DNA of 64,000 bases from Rhizophagus irregularis (GCF_026210795.1 NC_089448.1:1674001-1738000), one strand, 5' to 3'; shown: positions 13,034 through 25,129, counted from the first letter of the stretch. Notes: generated from the letters alone by a model not told the origin. A program made the numbers and translations.

Positions 13034-13810
13034 ATGACCAGAGAACTTACTACTGAAGAACTAGACAAGCTCATTGAATTGTCAGTTAAAGGTATTAATA
13101 ATATTTCCTTTAATCAAGTTACATTAAATATTAATTTGATTTGTGAAATTAGCCAAAGAAAAGGCTTATTGCCCTTATTCAAATTTTCGCGTTGGTGCTA
13201 CGCTCCTCGATGTAGATGGGAATTGGCATACAGGTATTCCATTTCATATTTAAAAGGCTCAATTTATATTTTGAAATTAATTTAAATAATTCACTAAACG
13301 TAGGTGCTAACATTGAGAATGCTTCATATGGTACGTAATTTTATATTTTTAGAAAATAAAATTAGATGTTTAACATTTGTTTTTTATTTAGGTGGAGCGA
13401 TCTGCGCAGAACGGACAGTATTTATTAAAGCGATTGTAAGTTTGATGGAAATTATAAATTATATTTTACCAAAACTTATGGTCTATCATTTTTTAATGAT
13501 TTTTAACAGAGCGAAGGTCAAAGGAAATTTGTTGCCCTTGGTGTATCCACGTAAGACCTTTTTTTAGAACCCATCATATTTTTTTTTTATTCATCTAATC
13601 ATTCTATGTATTATTAGTGATACTCGCCATTATGCAAGACCTTGCGGTATATGCCGACAATTTATGATCGAATTCGAAGATATTCTTCCTATTTACCTCA
13701 TTCAACCTGATCGTTCTTATCAAAAAGTTATACTTAAAGATTTGTTACCAGATTCTTTTGGTCCCGAAATTATGAAAATGAGTAGAGTAACTGAAAATAC
13801 AACTCCATAA
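13034..13810 (+). CDS. CDD1: Cytidine deaminase, six exons
   Basis: Hydrolytic deamination of cytidine and deoxycytidine to uridine forms in pyrimidine salvage, in the cytosol. Exons are 13034-13091, 13153-13233, 13304-13330, 13392-13435, 13510-13550 and 13618-13810, giving 147 residues, the usual length for the homotetrameric class. Visible motifs are YCPYSNFRVGA (residues 25-35), ANIENASYGGAICAERT (48-64) with the zinc ligand C60 and proton-shuttling E62, and PCGICRQ with zinc ligands C93 and C96. Every junction keeps frame and follows GT...AG. The start is the ATG just after a T-rich leader, and the N-terminus matches the family in length. It lies about 600 bp upstream of the DNA methyltransferase on the same strand. 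Confidence 0.95.
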
Positions 13811-14413
13811 AGAAATTATTATTTATAATAAAGTTGTTGTTATAATTTCACTTTTCTTTTTACTTGAAAATTCCTTTTTTTATTAAACATCTTATAATTC
13901 AAAATACTTTGGTATTACAATATAATTATAATATATACCCATAAGACCTGGTCTCCTGGATCGAATACCATGTCTGTTCATGACCATTCTTTATTATTTT
14001 AGAAATTATACCTGACGTAAATACCGTAGAGTCAGGGAACTGATTATTGTATCACAATGAGAAAACGTGATTATGATATTATAATGGTCTCACACCAATC
14101 AACTTGTGCCATCACTTCTATTAATCTATATATAGTAAAATATGGTAAATTCTAAAGAAGGTAATGCAAAGGGCTTTAAACGTGACAATCATTGAAGATA
14201 ACACGTTTTATCTCCTTATCAATCAAATCAATCAAACACAGATACATGTTTAAAGTACGCGTTCGCGTTAAGGATGTTAATTCATATATATAGGTTATAT
14301 AGCTGTGATATCATAACCAACGAACGAACGCGTAAAAACTTTTTTATCTGTTTATCTCTTATATCTTCCTTTCATTTTTTTTTTAAAAAAAAATACCTCT
14401 TTTAAGAAAGACG
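13811..14413. promoter_or_regulatory. Intergenic region before the methyltransferase gene
   Basis: This 600-bp gap separates two genes on the same strand and should hold the 3' end of the deaminase gene and the promoter of the methyltransferase gene. AATAAAG follows the deaminase stop within 25 bases. A long pyrimidine tract and poly-A run precede the ATG at 14414. No defined regulatory site is recognisable. Confidence 0.4.
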
Positions 14414-17400
14414 ATGTCAGAATTTATGAATATAGATGACCAACCAGAACTTACGGAACAATACTTAAACGATGTTTTTCCTGATATTTTTAAAAAGTTC
14501 CCTAACTTAGATTATGGTATGTTCTATCCTTTTAACAAACTGTACTTAATATTGTGCTTTTTTAGAAAAATCGTAATAATAATTTGAACGAGTCAGCATG
14601 CATATTTGATTCCTATCCAAGCATGGCTTTTTGTTAAATTTACTAGGAGCGAAACGAATATTTGGTTATTCGAGAAATAATTCATTAAAAAATTTAATGT
14701 TGCGTTTTCTTTACTATTATACAGAAAGCATAAGAAACGCGATTGAAGAAGCAGACTATGACCAAGAAATAGCAATTGAGGCCTTAAGTAGTAACGGTGA
14801 TTGCTCAAATAGTTCGTCTTTTTCCAACATTCAGGATGACGATGATATGAATGTCGATGAAGTTACAAAACAGAAACAAATAAATGATGAAATAAACAAA
14901 ATCATTGATGTATCCGTTAAAGTTGTGATAGAAGTAATTAATTTAATTTCATATCCTTTATTTTTCTTTTTTTAGAAATGTTAATAAATGTTTTTTTTTA
15001 TGATTAATATAAAATTTTTCTTTTATTTATTCATTCATTTATTTATTTTGAAATTAGCCGTCGAAATATTCTACCAGTGGTATAGATAATGGTTACACTT
15101 CATCATCATCCTCTTCTGATGATGTTTTTAAACCAATGAGACTACGTACTTCCACTATAGTTAAGCGTAAAGTTGAACAAGATCATATTGCGAATTCTAC
15201 AGCGAAAGATCCAAAAGAAAAAGCTGAAAAGAAACCTGACACTGGTATACATGTATTATTGATATCATTAACAAAAATACGCAATTCATACTAATTTAAT
15301 TTTCGCCTTATATGAAAGTCAAAGGGAAGACGTATTTTTATGAATATAGAGAAGGCGAAGTTGAAGAAAGTGAATCCTTCGAGTTAATCGGAGAAGATCC
15401 TGTAGTTAACCAAGGAGCTGGAGAAGAATTTAACGCAGACAAAGCTTCTCTTCCATGCCGTAAACTCGAAGAATTTACTATTTACGATGCGAATCGTAAA
15501 AACAAATTGGTCAGCATCGAAGAATTAGATGAAGAAGGCCGTGAACTTCATGTTTCTGGTATCGTTAAACCAATTTTTGTTGGTCAAGATGATGAGGACC
15601 TTTATGATGAATATGATGATGATGACGGTCCCGTACGAGTTCCCGACCAATATTTTAGGACTAGTACTATTTTTTATTTTCAAATTGAATATTCGCAAGA
15701 CGGACAAAGGTATTTTATCATTAATCTGGTTAATTTTTTAAATCAATAAAATAATTCCTAACTTAGTTTTTTTTTTTTAAAAAAAAAAGCGAAATTTGGA
15801 TTCGCACACAGTACGCGTTTTATAAATTACTTAACGCTTCCGAAGCCTATGTTCCGTACTTTATGCCAGTATTCAAGAAAATTCGTACGGCAAATGTAAT
15901 TATTGAAGCTATTGCGAGTAATCCCGAAATTACATATGACCAATTTCTCGAATTATTAAAACAACCTCCCGTTGCATCATCATCATCGTCACTTAGTAAT
16001 GTTGAAATAACAGAAAAAGATATTTTGAATAATATTGATTATATTTATCAAGAATTAGAAACTTGGGTTGATGAAAAAGAAGCTTTTGGTGTTCTTTTAT
16101 GCCCCCTACTTACGAGTCTACAAAGGCTTGTTGGTAAGAAGAGAAAGAAACCTAAATATACTCACGGTGATACCGACACTGTAAAAACTAAACGCAATGT
16201 GAATCCTAATTTGGCTGTACTACAACATCAAAATCCAACTTGTGTTACTCCCTTTATTAACAACTTAACTAAAGGAATGTTCGCTAATAAGTTCGTTACT
16301 ATTAGACATGATAATGAAATCGATCACGCGGACAAAAAAATTGAAGCTCCCGTAATTAAAAAACCTATAACACATAAAGTAATTTGGAGTGGAGATCAGA
16401 TTGCCAAAAGTGATGAGATAACATATTATAATTGTGCTGTAGTCGATGGAGAGGAAATAACAGTTGGAGATATTGTATATGTTAGAAATGATGATTCTGA
16501 CGAACCTTGGTTCGCCAAGGTTATGTATATGTTTGAGGATTCATCAAGGAAAAAGATGTTTCATTCTAGATTCTTTAATCACGGAAAAGCAATTTTTTTA
16601 GAAGAATTTGCTGGCGATAGAGAAATTTTCCTATTAGATAATTGTACCGATAATGAACTGGAAACTGTCATGGGAAAAGCTAAAGTAAAACGTCTTGACA
16701 TTGATGAAGATGAGTCGTTTGACTTTGAGGATGAACATTTTTATTTCTATCGGTTAGTACAAATTTGTAAAAGCATGTTAAATTATATATACCTTTAATT
16801 TAATACCTTTTAATTGTAGATTTTGGTATGATGAGAAGTATGCTACATTCGAAGAAGCTCTGTTGCATGAAGATCAAAATGCTGTATACAATTACTGTGA
16901 AGAACATGAAACTTGTCATTCGTGTGAAAATTTTTATGCGGCTGAACAAAAGAAAGAAGCTAAATGGATATACCAAGATTCTCAGGATACTCCAATAGGT
17001 TTTACTTATAATGGAGTCGATTACCATCATAACGATTTTGTATATATTATACCAGATGAAGGAAGTGAGAATGTCCCCTATGAGATTGGTCAGATTGTTG
17101 AAATTTTGAACGATGATGAGAAAACACTCGTTGATTATTTTGAAAAGAAAAATAAAAAGAAAAATAAAGAGAAAAAACGAATTTCGAAACCCGTTGTTTG
17201 TGTTCGGTTATTAGGAAGATATGATGACCTTCTAAAATCAAAATTGTCAAATAAGATTTCAGAGACAGCAACATATCGTGATATTATTCATGATCCTCGT
17301 GAGGTTAAAGACTGTAGGAGACTTTTCCTTAAAGATGATGTAAAAATCATAAGAAACGTCAATAAATTAGAAGGCGTATGCTGGGTAGAACACAAAGATA

Positions 17401-19442
17401 GGATAAATAATCTTAGTGTATATAAAGATGAAATGGACACTTTTTATATAGACTGTAAAACTACGAAAAAACATCCTAATTTATCTGATCTTGAGAATAT
17501 GAATGCCGATGATATACAGTTATGCGTTTTATGTAAAGAAAAAAGACAAAATTATCAAAAAGATATGTCTGAATTTGTTGAATATTTGAATATTCAACAA
17601 AAAAAACTGAAAGCAATGGACATATTTTCGGGTTGTGGTGGCCTTACGGTGGGTATGGATAGAACTGGTATAGTTGAAACTAAATGGGCAATCGAATTTG
17701 CCTCTAGTGCTGCTTTAACTTTTGAGTAAGTACTGCTATTTTCAAATTTTTTACCATTTACATGACTTTTTTCGTATAATTTATATTAACAATATATTAC
17801 TCTAAATAGAATAAATAATCCTCATGCCGTTGCTTATAATCAATGTGCCAATTTATTGCTTGAACGAGCGATCGCCGAGCATAGTCGTAAAGAACAATTA
17901 AAACCTTTACAAGACTTTTTAGGTCGCAATGTTCCAAGTATGCCCGCCCCGGGTGATGTAGATTTTATATATTGCGGGCCACCTTGGTAAAAATTTAATC
18001 AATAACGGTTTTTTTTTTATTATTATTATATTTATTAACATATTTTGTTTATTTATCAATAAATAGTCAAGGATTTAGTGGCGTTAATCGTTATCAAAAA
18101 GCGGATGATATAAAAAATTCGTTAGTCGCAACTGCACTTAGTTACGTTGATTTTTATAGACCAGAGTTCTTTTTATTGGAAAATGTAAGAGGAATGTTAA
18201 GCTTCCGTTTAGGAGGAAAACAAGACGGGAACAAGATTTTAGGAGGCATTAAAATGGGTGTGATAAAATTCATAATAAGGTCCTTGACAGCGATGGGGTA
18301 AGTTGAAAATATTTATAATACCTATAATTATTACAATTGTTTAATGATTTCTTTTATATAAAAACAGGTACCAAACAAAGTTTAGTGTCCAGCAGGCTGG
18401 ACATCATGGAGTTCCTCAAAGTCGTAGACGACTATTTATATGGGGGGTAAAACGCGGGTCATACCTTCCGAATTTTCCTCAGCCATCTACTTGTTTTTCG
18501 AAACAGGGTTCAATAAATGTACTACTGCCAGATGGCACGTCATTTACATATAACCATCGTACAAATGGGTATGCACCATATCCAGCTGTATCTGTTAGAG
18601 AAGCGATCAATGATCTACCAGAATTTGAATTCGTCAATCCTCATCAAGTTTATCCCGCCGAAAAAGAGGACAAGGAACTCCAACGCCCGTTTAGACAAAT
18701 CGAAGTGCCTGAAAGAGGTTGGGTTGGCGATATAGAAACTGAATATGGATCCGAACCACTTTCTGAATACCAACGCCAATCTCGTAAAGATTGTGCACGT
18801 GTGTACAATCACATTTGTAGAGTATTTAATAAATTAACGATTGAACGTATTGTTCGTATAGCCATGTTTCCCGGTGCCGATCACTCAAGTAAGTACAATT
18901 AATTGAACGATTATTGGTTTTTTGATTGAATTTTAATTGATTATTTTAATATAATGTATTTAACAGGTCTACCCGAGAAATTAAAACCGTGGTGTCTAAG
19001 TGATCCCAATTCAGCGGCTAGTCGACATAATGGATGGAAAGGTCTTTTCGGACGTCTTGATTTTGAGGGTCATTTTGTCACGGCTCTAACAGATATAAAT
19101 CCAATGGGGAAAACAGGGGTAGGTTAAGTTAAATGCAATTTAATTTTCTTATTTAATGAAGATAATAGAATTTCTAATCATTTATTCTGATAATATCAGA
19201 CTGTTGTCCATCCTAACCAAAGAAGACTGTTGACAGTCAGAGAATGTGCACGCGCACAAGGTTTTCCGGACAAATTCAGGTTCTACAGTGATCGTGATGA
19301 TACGAAAGATATGCACAGGCAAATTGGAAATGCTGTACCTCCACCGCTTGCCTATGCTCTTGGACGGTTATTAGTAGAGGCTGTATTCAAAAAACACATG
19401 GAAAACAAAAAGTTAAAAGGAAAGGGAAAACTTGTTGTCTAA
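14414..19442 (+). CDS. DNMT1: DNMT1-type DNA (cytosine-5)-methyltransferase
   Basis: Maintenance-type enzyme transferring methyl from S-adenosylmethionine to cytosine in nuclear DNA. Eleven exons are inferred: 14414-14516, 14725-14933, 15058-15244, 15319-15709, 15790-16752, 16820-17725, 17810-17986, 18067-18297, 18368-18888, 18967-19118, 19200-19442 (1,360 residues). Domains in order: a CUE/UBA-like segment at residues 12-56; a Ser-rich linker; a replication-foci (RFTS-like) domain around 200-350, recognised by LEEFTIYD; two BAH domains near 515-625 and 685-830; and the catalytic domain from about 880. Catalytic motifs: I (DIFSGCGG), IV (GPPCQGFSG, nucleophile C979 split by an intron), VI (ENVR), VIII (QSRRR), IX ([11 protein letters not shown]) and X (GNAVPPPLA). 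No CXXC finger of the animal type is seen. All phases agree. Intron 1 is long (208 nt), and skipping it is required to avoid a stop. Confidence 0.93.
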
Positions 19443-19711
19443 ATCACGAATATTGATTATGATATTGTATTTTATATTTTTATTTTTATATTTTTTTTCG
19501 AAAAAAAAAATAATTATAGTATAGAACTTTATAATTTGTAACATAATTTTCGTAATAAAAACTTTTTCTGTTCTGTCATATAATTGAGTATTAAATAGAG
19601 TTTACAGTATTTATTACAACACGTTTGCATTGCATATATAGGTATAAACGCTCAACTCAATTTCATACAAACATGACTTAATTAGCTGACGTACATTAGT
19701 AAAGGTTACGG

Positions 19712-19830
19712 TACATTTCGCCGAAGCCATTTCGCCGAAGGGATGTTTCACCGAAGGGACGTTTCGCTGAAAGTGCATTTTATCGAATCCATTTCACATT
19801 TCTCCAAATTGTCATTTCGCCGAAAATGGT
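19712..19830. repeat. TTTCGCCGAA short-period satellite
   Basis: Five or more degenerate copies of a 13-17 bp word (ATTTCGCCGAAG, TGTTTCACCGAAGG, CGTTTCGCTGAAAG and variants). The reverse-complement form (CTTCGGCGAAATGG) occurs at 30145-30290. Confidence 0.7.
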
Positions 19831-19978
19831 AGTGATTAACGTTTTTGTCCGGAGGACTACGCACTATGAAAAAAAAATTGATCATGTGAATTTCTCTGTC
19901 AGTCACGTGATCGTCACCAAATCTCAAATTTTAGTTTTTCGCTCCGGACTTACAACGGTTCCCGTTTCCTAGTATAAT

Positions 19979-20226
19979 AAATATTCATCACATAATGAAA
20001 ATTATTTTTAGAGATTTTTTTTTTTCCAGGATCATCACTTTAACATTCAAGTAACAGATATTAATTGTTAAGCAATAAATAAATAACTTTATTTTCCTGA
20101 AAACATTTATTCACGAAAAAGTAAGTAAAAAAAAGATTAATGTATTATAATATTATGAACAACGAAATAAATTTGATAAAAATCAGCTAATTCTAGAAAA
20201 ATTTCTTTATATATTTAATATAAAAA
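19979..20226. repeat. Dispersed repeat, copy A
   Basis: About 240 bp with high similarity, in the same orientation, to 29880-30116. Shared text includes ATGAAAATTATTTTTA, ATTAATTGTTAAGCAATAAA and the TATAAAAAC end. Small indels separate the copies. A satellite of TTTCGCCGAA words lies upstream of this copy. Confidence 0.75.
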
Positions 20227-20253
20227 CAGTAATCGGGTCAACCAAAAAAGTGA

Positions 20254-20435
20254 GTAATACGAAAAGGAGTGGTGTCGTCAACCAAAAAAGTATAAATTAT
20301 AAATTTATTAAGCTCTTCTGCAACTGATTTGATAATCGATAACGTAAATTTTCGCGTACTATATTATTACAATATCGATTTCGCTCCACACTATACTTTT
20401 TTGGTTAACTCGACACCACTCCTTTTTCGTCTTAC
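20254..20435. repeat. Inverted repeat with about 42-bp arms
   Basis: The left arm (20254-20294, containing AAAAGGAGTGGTGTCG and AACCAAAAAAGTATA) is the near-perfect reverse complement of the right arm (20392-20435). About 97 bp of AT-rich DNA separates them. It resembles a small foldback element or MITE. Confidence 0.7.
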
Positions 20436-20758
20436 CGTATTTGGAGGAAGGTTAATAGTTTTTATATATTCTATGTTTAGTAAAGTGATGTACAAAATAA
20501 TTTACAAATATTTCTTTTCTCCTTTTTGCCCTTTTTTCTTATTGATCGGATAAAAAAAAAGTTTAAAAAATTCCGCATAAACTTTTTAGCATAAACTTTT
20601 ATGCAACATGAAGATGATCATTGTTTTACTAAGTAGTTTTTCTATAAAAAAATTTTTAAAGACAGAAAGCCAATTTCTAGCACAATTTTTCTTTTATACG
20701 GAATTGTTGCTTATATAAAAAACCTATTACTCGAATATAATAATAGGAATAATAAAAC

Positions 20759-21700
20759 ATGGTTGCTTCAAGCTTCATTAAAATATTTTCTATTGCTGTG
20801 CTAGCTGCTCTCTCAGTCCTCAGTCTCAGCTCAAAGAGAATGCCCCTCAATTCAAGCCGAAGATAATACCATCGAAAAAAGAGGTTTATCGTTATTTTTG
20901 ATAAAAAAAGTCAAGAATGCTGCCGAAGATCATTATGAAATAATGAAAAAATGCTATAAAACACGTGTTTAAAGCATCATTAAAGGCGATGAAAGTAATA
21001 GTACTGTGTTGATCAAGATGCTATTAGGGATTTTTCTGCTGATGGATCTATACAAGGATATACCTCATATTTTACACCTGAATTTGCAAAAAGATCAAAA
21101 ATGTTAAACTTGATGAAGAGGAAAGAAAAGTTAAAGTGGAGTTTTAATAAACGTTATTTTATAAATAGACAATAAACCAGTACCAAACATCATTGATCGT
21201 AAAATTTGTTTACCCTGATTCAGCTGGAAAGAGTGTAAATATTTTCATATTCGACAGTGGTATTTTACTTACACATGAACAATTTATGGTCATGGACGTT
21301 CTTTTTGTGGAGATTGAAGAAGAAATGTTATACATTGTCACTTTTGTTGCTAGTATAAGTAGCGAGAAATGGCACTATTATTGATGTTAGAGTTTTAGAT
21401 GCTAACGGTGATGGTTCAACTGCCAATATGATTAAAGGTAAAATAAGATAACATGTCTCTTAGAGTAGTACGAGCTTTAAATCATGTTGTTAAGGAAGTT
21501 ACTGATGCTGTTATTCACATAGCTGTTTCTGCTGGTAATGATTCTAAAAATGCTTGTGGACAATCACCTGCACCTGCACCTTCAGATTGCAGCAGGTTCT
21601 AAGTGATGCAGTTACAGATTTCTCAAACTTTAGAAAATGTGTTGACATTTTCGCTCCAGTTTACAAGTGCTAATATTATTGACAATAGTGATTAATTTCC
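20759..21700 (+). pseudogene. Secreted subtilase (peptidase S8) pseudogene
   Basis: It starts with a good signal peptide (MVASSFIKIFSIAVLAALSV), followed by remnants of an inhibitor I9 propeptide (YTSYFTPEFAKRS near 21060). The Asp region survives (AGKSVNIFIFDSGI, then THEQF) at 21220-21280. Proteinase-K-type text follows (GTIIDVRVLDANGDGSTANM at about 21373-21432, IHIAVSAGNDSKNACGQSP at about 21514-21570, VTDFSNFRKCVDIFAP near 21610-21660). At least four frame changes and several stops separate these blocks. The copy ends before the catalytic-serine motif. It is clearly non-functional. Confidence 0.8.
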
Positions 21701-23672
21701 TATACAAAAAACGTGTCTTTTCTTAATTAAAAATTTAATATCCAGATTTAATGTCGGAATGTAATGCAACTCAATGAATTAATTTTATGCAGTATTATGA
21801 TGAATATTTTTGAACATTTCCTTTTTAATAATATTTTGATGCTAGTGTAATAATTTATTAATTTACTGTTTTCGACGAGGAAAAAAAAAATTGATCACAG
21901 TTGGTCGATTGCATTTAATCGCCCATGACAAATTATTATCGTTAAACTGTTATCATGGCTTACATTATAATGTAGATTTGACCGACGGGTACATTTGACC
22001 GATAAATGTCATCTAATATATAACTAATTTAGCTAACTTTAAAAGTTTGATTTTTTTTTTGATAATTAAAAACAAAAATTTTCTATATTGAAACAATAAT
22101 TTGTTAAAATTGTTTGATTATTAATTAATGATAAATATCTGAAAATTCCTCATCGATATAACTAAAGAAATTCGTTTGTAAAGGAGAGTTTTAGATTACC
22201 CTGTATAAATAATTTTGAATTGCGCGATGTGTGATTCTCTGTGCCTGATCTATTCCATTTTTATTTTTGTTTTTTTATTTGACAGAGTAAATGTAGTTTC
22301 AGTATAAACTAAAGTAGTTCAAATCTAAAACTGTAAACCAAACCGACCTGGTAAAAAAAATAGCAAACTTCACTCTGGTGGATAACAGATACTAATATTT
22401 TTTTTTATTATTTTATACATATTTTTTTTTTATTAACTTATATATATATAAGCATAATATCGTCATTAATTACTTCGTCTTTAAACTTAGATCTAGATCG
22501 GTGATCGGATCGGTCAGATTGATGCTGCGGTCCTACGGTAAATCCTACGGTAAATTTTTTTCGTTCTTTCATAATCAAAACAAAATATTTTTAAATGTTT
22601 TGTAAGAATTTTTTAAAAAATATAACGTTAATATTATATATAAGATCCAATTTATCTAAATATGTCCTGTTATCCTGTTGCAACGCAAAAGGCTACAGCT
22701 AATTGTGATCAAATGATCAAGTGAAATTATCAAAGAATTTTTTTTTTTCTACAACTGAGAATTTTTATAGTTTCATTACCTCCACGAGTTACTGTATAGT
22801 ATGTCTTATATAGAAATATTATTAAAACATAATATATTAGTTAATGTTGTATATAAAACTTCATAAATAGAATGTCTGAGAAATTGTCAAGAATGTTACA
22901 ATATTTAATATGAAAAGAGAAAGAAACATTATTGCAAAAAATTACCTTCTGAACAATTAGCAATTGGATGTCTAATGTATTAAATCAATCGAGGTAATAC
23001 AATTCATGTGCCAAGTAATCACATGATGTGCAAAAAAATACATCTATTATTAGAGGGGAAACAATGTATGTTCTATTATTATTCAATTATTATTAAATTT
23101 TTTTTTACATTTTTTTTAGGAAAAGAAAAAAAACTATTATTTTTTTTTGTCGCCTTCATTTCCATTTATAAAATTCTACAGCATACCAATGCAGCAAGTA
23201 TATTTATTATGCATTGGCGTGACAATTAGATTTGGTGAATCAAATTGCATATTTTAATTATTTTCGAGATGAACAGGGATCAGGAGCGACCACATTAGAA
23301 TACACCTTATCGGGTCAGGAAACAAGCAGTACAATATAAAATCTGATACGCCAACACAGGAACACCAAAGTAGAGAAAATAAAATGCTAAGTGGCTTCCA
23401 TTGGGAGGGACACTAGCTAAATCAAATTTATTTTATGTCAAACTAAATCAAATTGCACATTAATTTATGCAATGTAAAAATATTAATGGATCATGGTACA
23501 CGTGATTAGAACGACAATTGTTCTTTGGTTATTATATATAGAACAAGAATATAGGGTTTTTTTCATAATTTTATTTATTAAATTTTCTTAGATAAAAATA
23601 TTTGTTATTTCGCGTCAAACTCGCGAATAATAATAAAATAAACTTTATTTTACATTCCTTAAATATATTATA
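21701..23672. other. AT-rich intergenic stretch
   Basis: No supportable gene. 22531-22560 contains two direct copies of TCCTACGGTAAA. The frame at 23008-23229 is phenylalanine and lysine rich and lacks coding character. Confidence 0.5.
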
Positions 23673-24254
23673 ATGACGATCTTAACTAGAAATAAAACAC
23701 AAAAAAATCGATATGTTACAATATCAAAATTTGAGATTGATCGTTGTTATAGATTGGCTCGTATTCAATTATCTAAAGAGCTATCATCTAATATCACCGA
23801 ATCTTACGCTCGAACATTATATTCTCCTTCTTTGGAAGATATTGAATATATTAATAATTCACAAGCGTTACAAGATATTTTTTATACTAAATTAAAAAAT
23901 AAATATTATTTTTTAAATAATAAAGAACAGACATTTTTATGTATTAATTTAGATAAAAATTATTATGAGAAAGATGGTGAAAGTGATGAATCTATTTCTA
24001 GTGAAACTACGAGTAGTGGTTATGATACATCAACTAGTACTTCTACTTTCTCGAATGATGATGATGATTATTCAACTATTGAAACATTTGCAGATCATGA
24101 TATTGATTGGATTAGAAGTACTTTGGACGAATACGAAGAACATGGAGAAATTTGGGATCATCATCGTGGATTATTATTTTTTAATATAGTTGCTCCATTT
24201 ATATTTATAATTTTTATGATTTTGTTAAAGAAATTTTTTGATTTCAATGATTGA
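23673..24254 (+). CDS. Unknown protein with C-terminal membrane segment
   Basis: Single-exon frame of 193 residues. I do not recognise a family. Residues 1-100 are mixed charged and aromatic. Residues 100-140 are acidic and rich in serine and threonine (ETTSSGYDTSTSTSTFSNDD), probably disordered. A hydrophobic stretch near 167-187 (FFNIVAPFIFIIFMILLKKF) followed by only a few residues would make it a tail-anchored protein with a cytosolic N-terminus. No signal peptide. The start has an AT-rich leader, and no better upstream ATG exists in frame. Coding character is better than in neighbouring spurious frames. A strong hairpin lies 130 bp downstream. Confidence 0.6.
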   Translation: MTILTRNKTQKNRYVTISKFEIDRCYRLARIQLSKELSSNITESYARTLYSPSLEDIEYINNSQALQDIFYTKLKNKYYFLNNKEQTFLCINLDKNYYEKDGESDESISSETTSSGYDTSTSTSTFSNDDDDYSTIETFADHDIDWIRSTLDEYEEHGEIWDHHRGLLFFNIVAPFIFIIFMILLKKFFDFND

Positions 24255-24384
24255 TTAAACTGCGGTGCGGTTTACATCTTGTATCATGTCCTATTTCATT
24301 TTTATAAATATCACATCGGCTATATTTCCTATGAAGTTATCATTAGACTATTCGATAGACTGTATATTCCATTATCCAATAAAA

Positions 24385-24530
24385 TTGTTGTAACTGAAAT
24401 TGAAATCTAGCTGATCTTTAAATTCAGATATATGAAATTAAAATTTGACGATCAATTAAATGAAATTGAAATTTCGATTTCAGATATCTGAATTTAAAGA
24501 TCAGCTAGATTTCAATTTCAGTTACAACAA
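24385..24530. repeat. Perfect 47-bp inverted repeat
   Basis: The left arm 24385-24431 (starts TTGTTGTAACTGAAATTG) is the exact reverse complement of the right arm 24484-24530. The 52-nt loop contains its own GAAATTGAAATTTCGATTTC near-palindrome. Transcribed in either direction it would form a long, mismatch-free hairpin. Confidence 0.9.
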
Positions 24531-25129
24531 AATAACCGTATTTATTATTTATTTATGTATTTTTAAGTATCGATATCAAAAAAAAAGTAATAATTAAATA
24601 ATACTAAATTTATTACCTATAATAAAAGTAGAAAAAATAGATACATTGGTGTTAAAAATTTTCGAAATTTTACCATTTAGTAATCCTGGAAATCTGGAAA
24701 CATTATTAGTTAAAGTTTCTATCAAAGTTATAGTGTACTTCGATTATTTAAAAGCAAAATATCGAACAATTCATTAATTTAATAAAATTATTAAGAATGA
24801 TGTTGCAATCCTTAATTATATATTAATTTGGAATAAAAAAAAAGAATCCAGAATTTTTTTTAATAAAAAAGTGACGACTGACGAGGCTCCTTTTTAAATT
24901 TTTAGTAATAAAAATAATAATTACCGACAAAGTGATAATTAATTTTGATAATTATTGTGTCCCTACCACGTCGTAACGATTAACTTAACGATTGATTGTC
25001 ATTATATACCATTATCGAAAATTACTTCCTGTAATAACTTTTAATGATTAAACGAAAATTATTTATTTAAATCAAAGTATTTACTAATTACAACTAGTCT
25101 ATTTATTTCATTATCGATACATAATATAT
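24531..25129. other. AT-rich gap
   Basis: No gene, repeat or site recognised. Confidence 0.5.

Larger units (their letters stand above)
19443..20758. other. Intergenic stretch with satellite and inverted repeats
   Basis: No gene seen. 19712-19830 holds short degenerate repeats of CATTTCGCCGAAGG. 19979-20226 is one copy of a dispersed repeat (second copy 29880-30116). 20254-20294 and 20392-20435 are inverted arms of about 42 bp. Confidence 0.6.

Noticed and set aside
15525-15707. Antisense and alternate-frame reading frames over the DNMT1 gene (also near 16800, 17047, 18517, 18615)
   Set aside because: Shadows of the real exons; the sense frame carries the recognisable domains.
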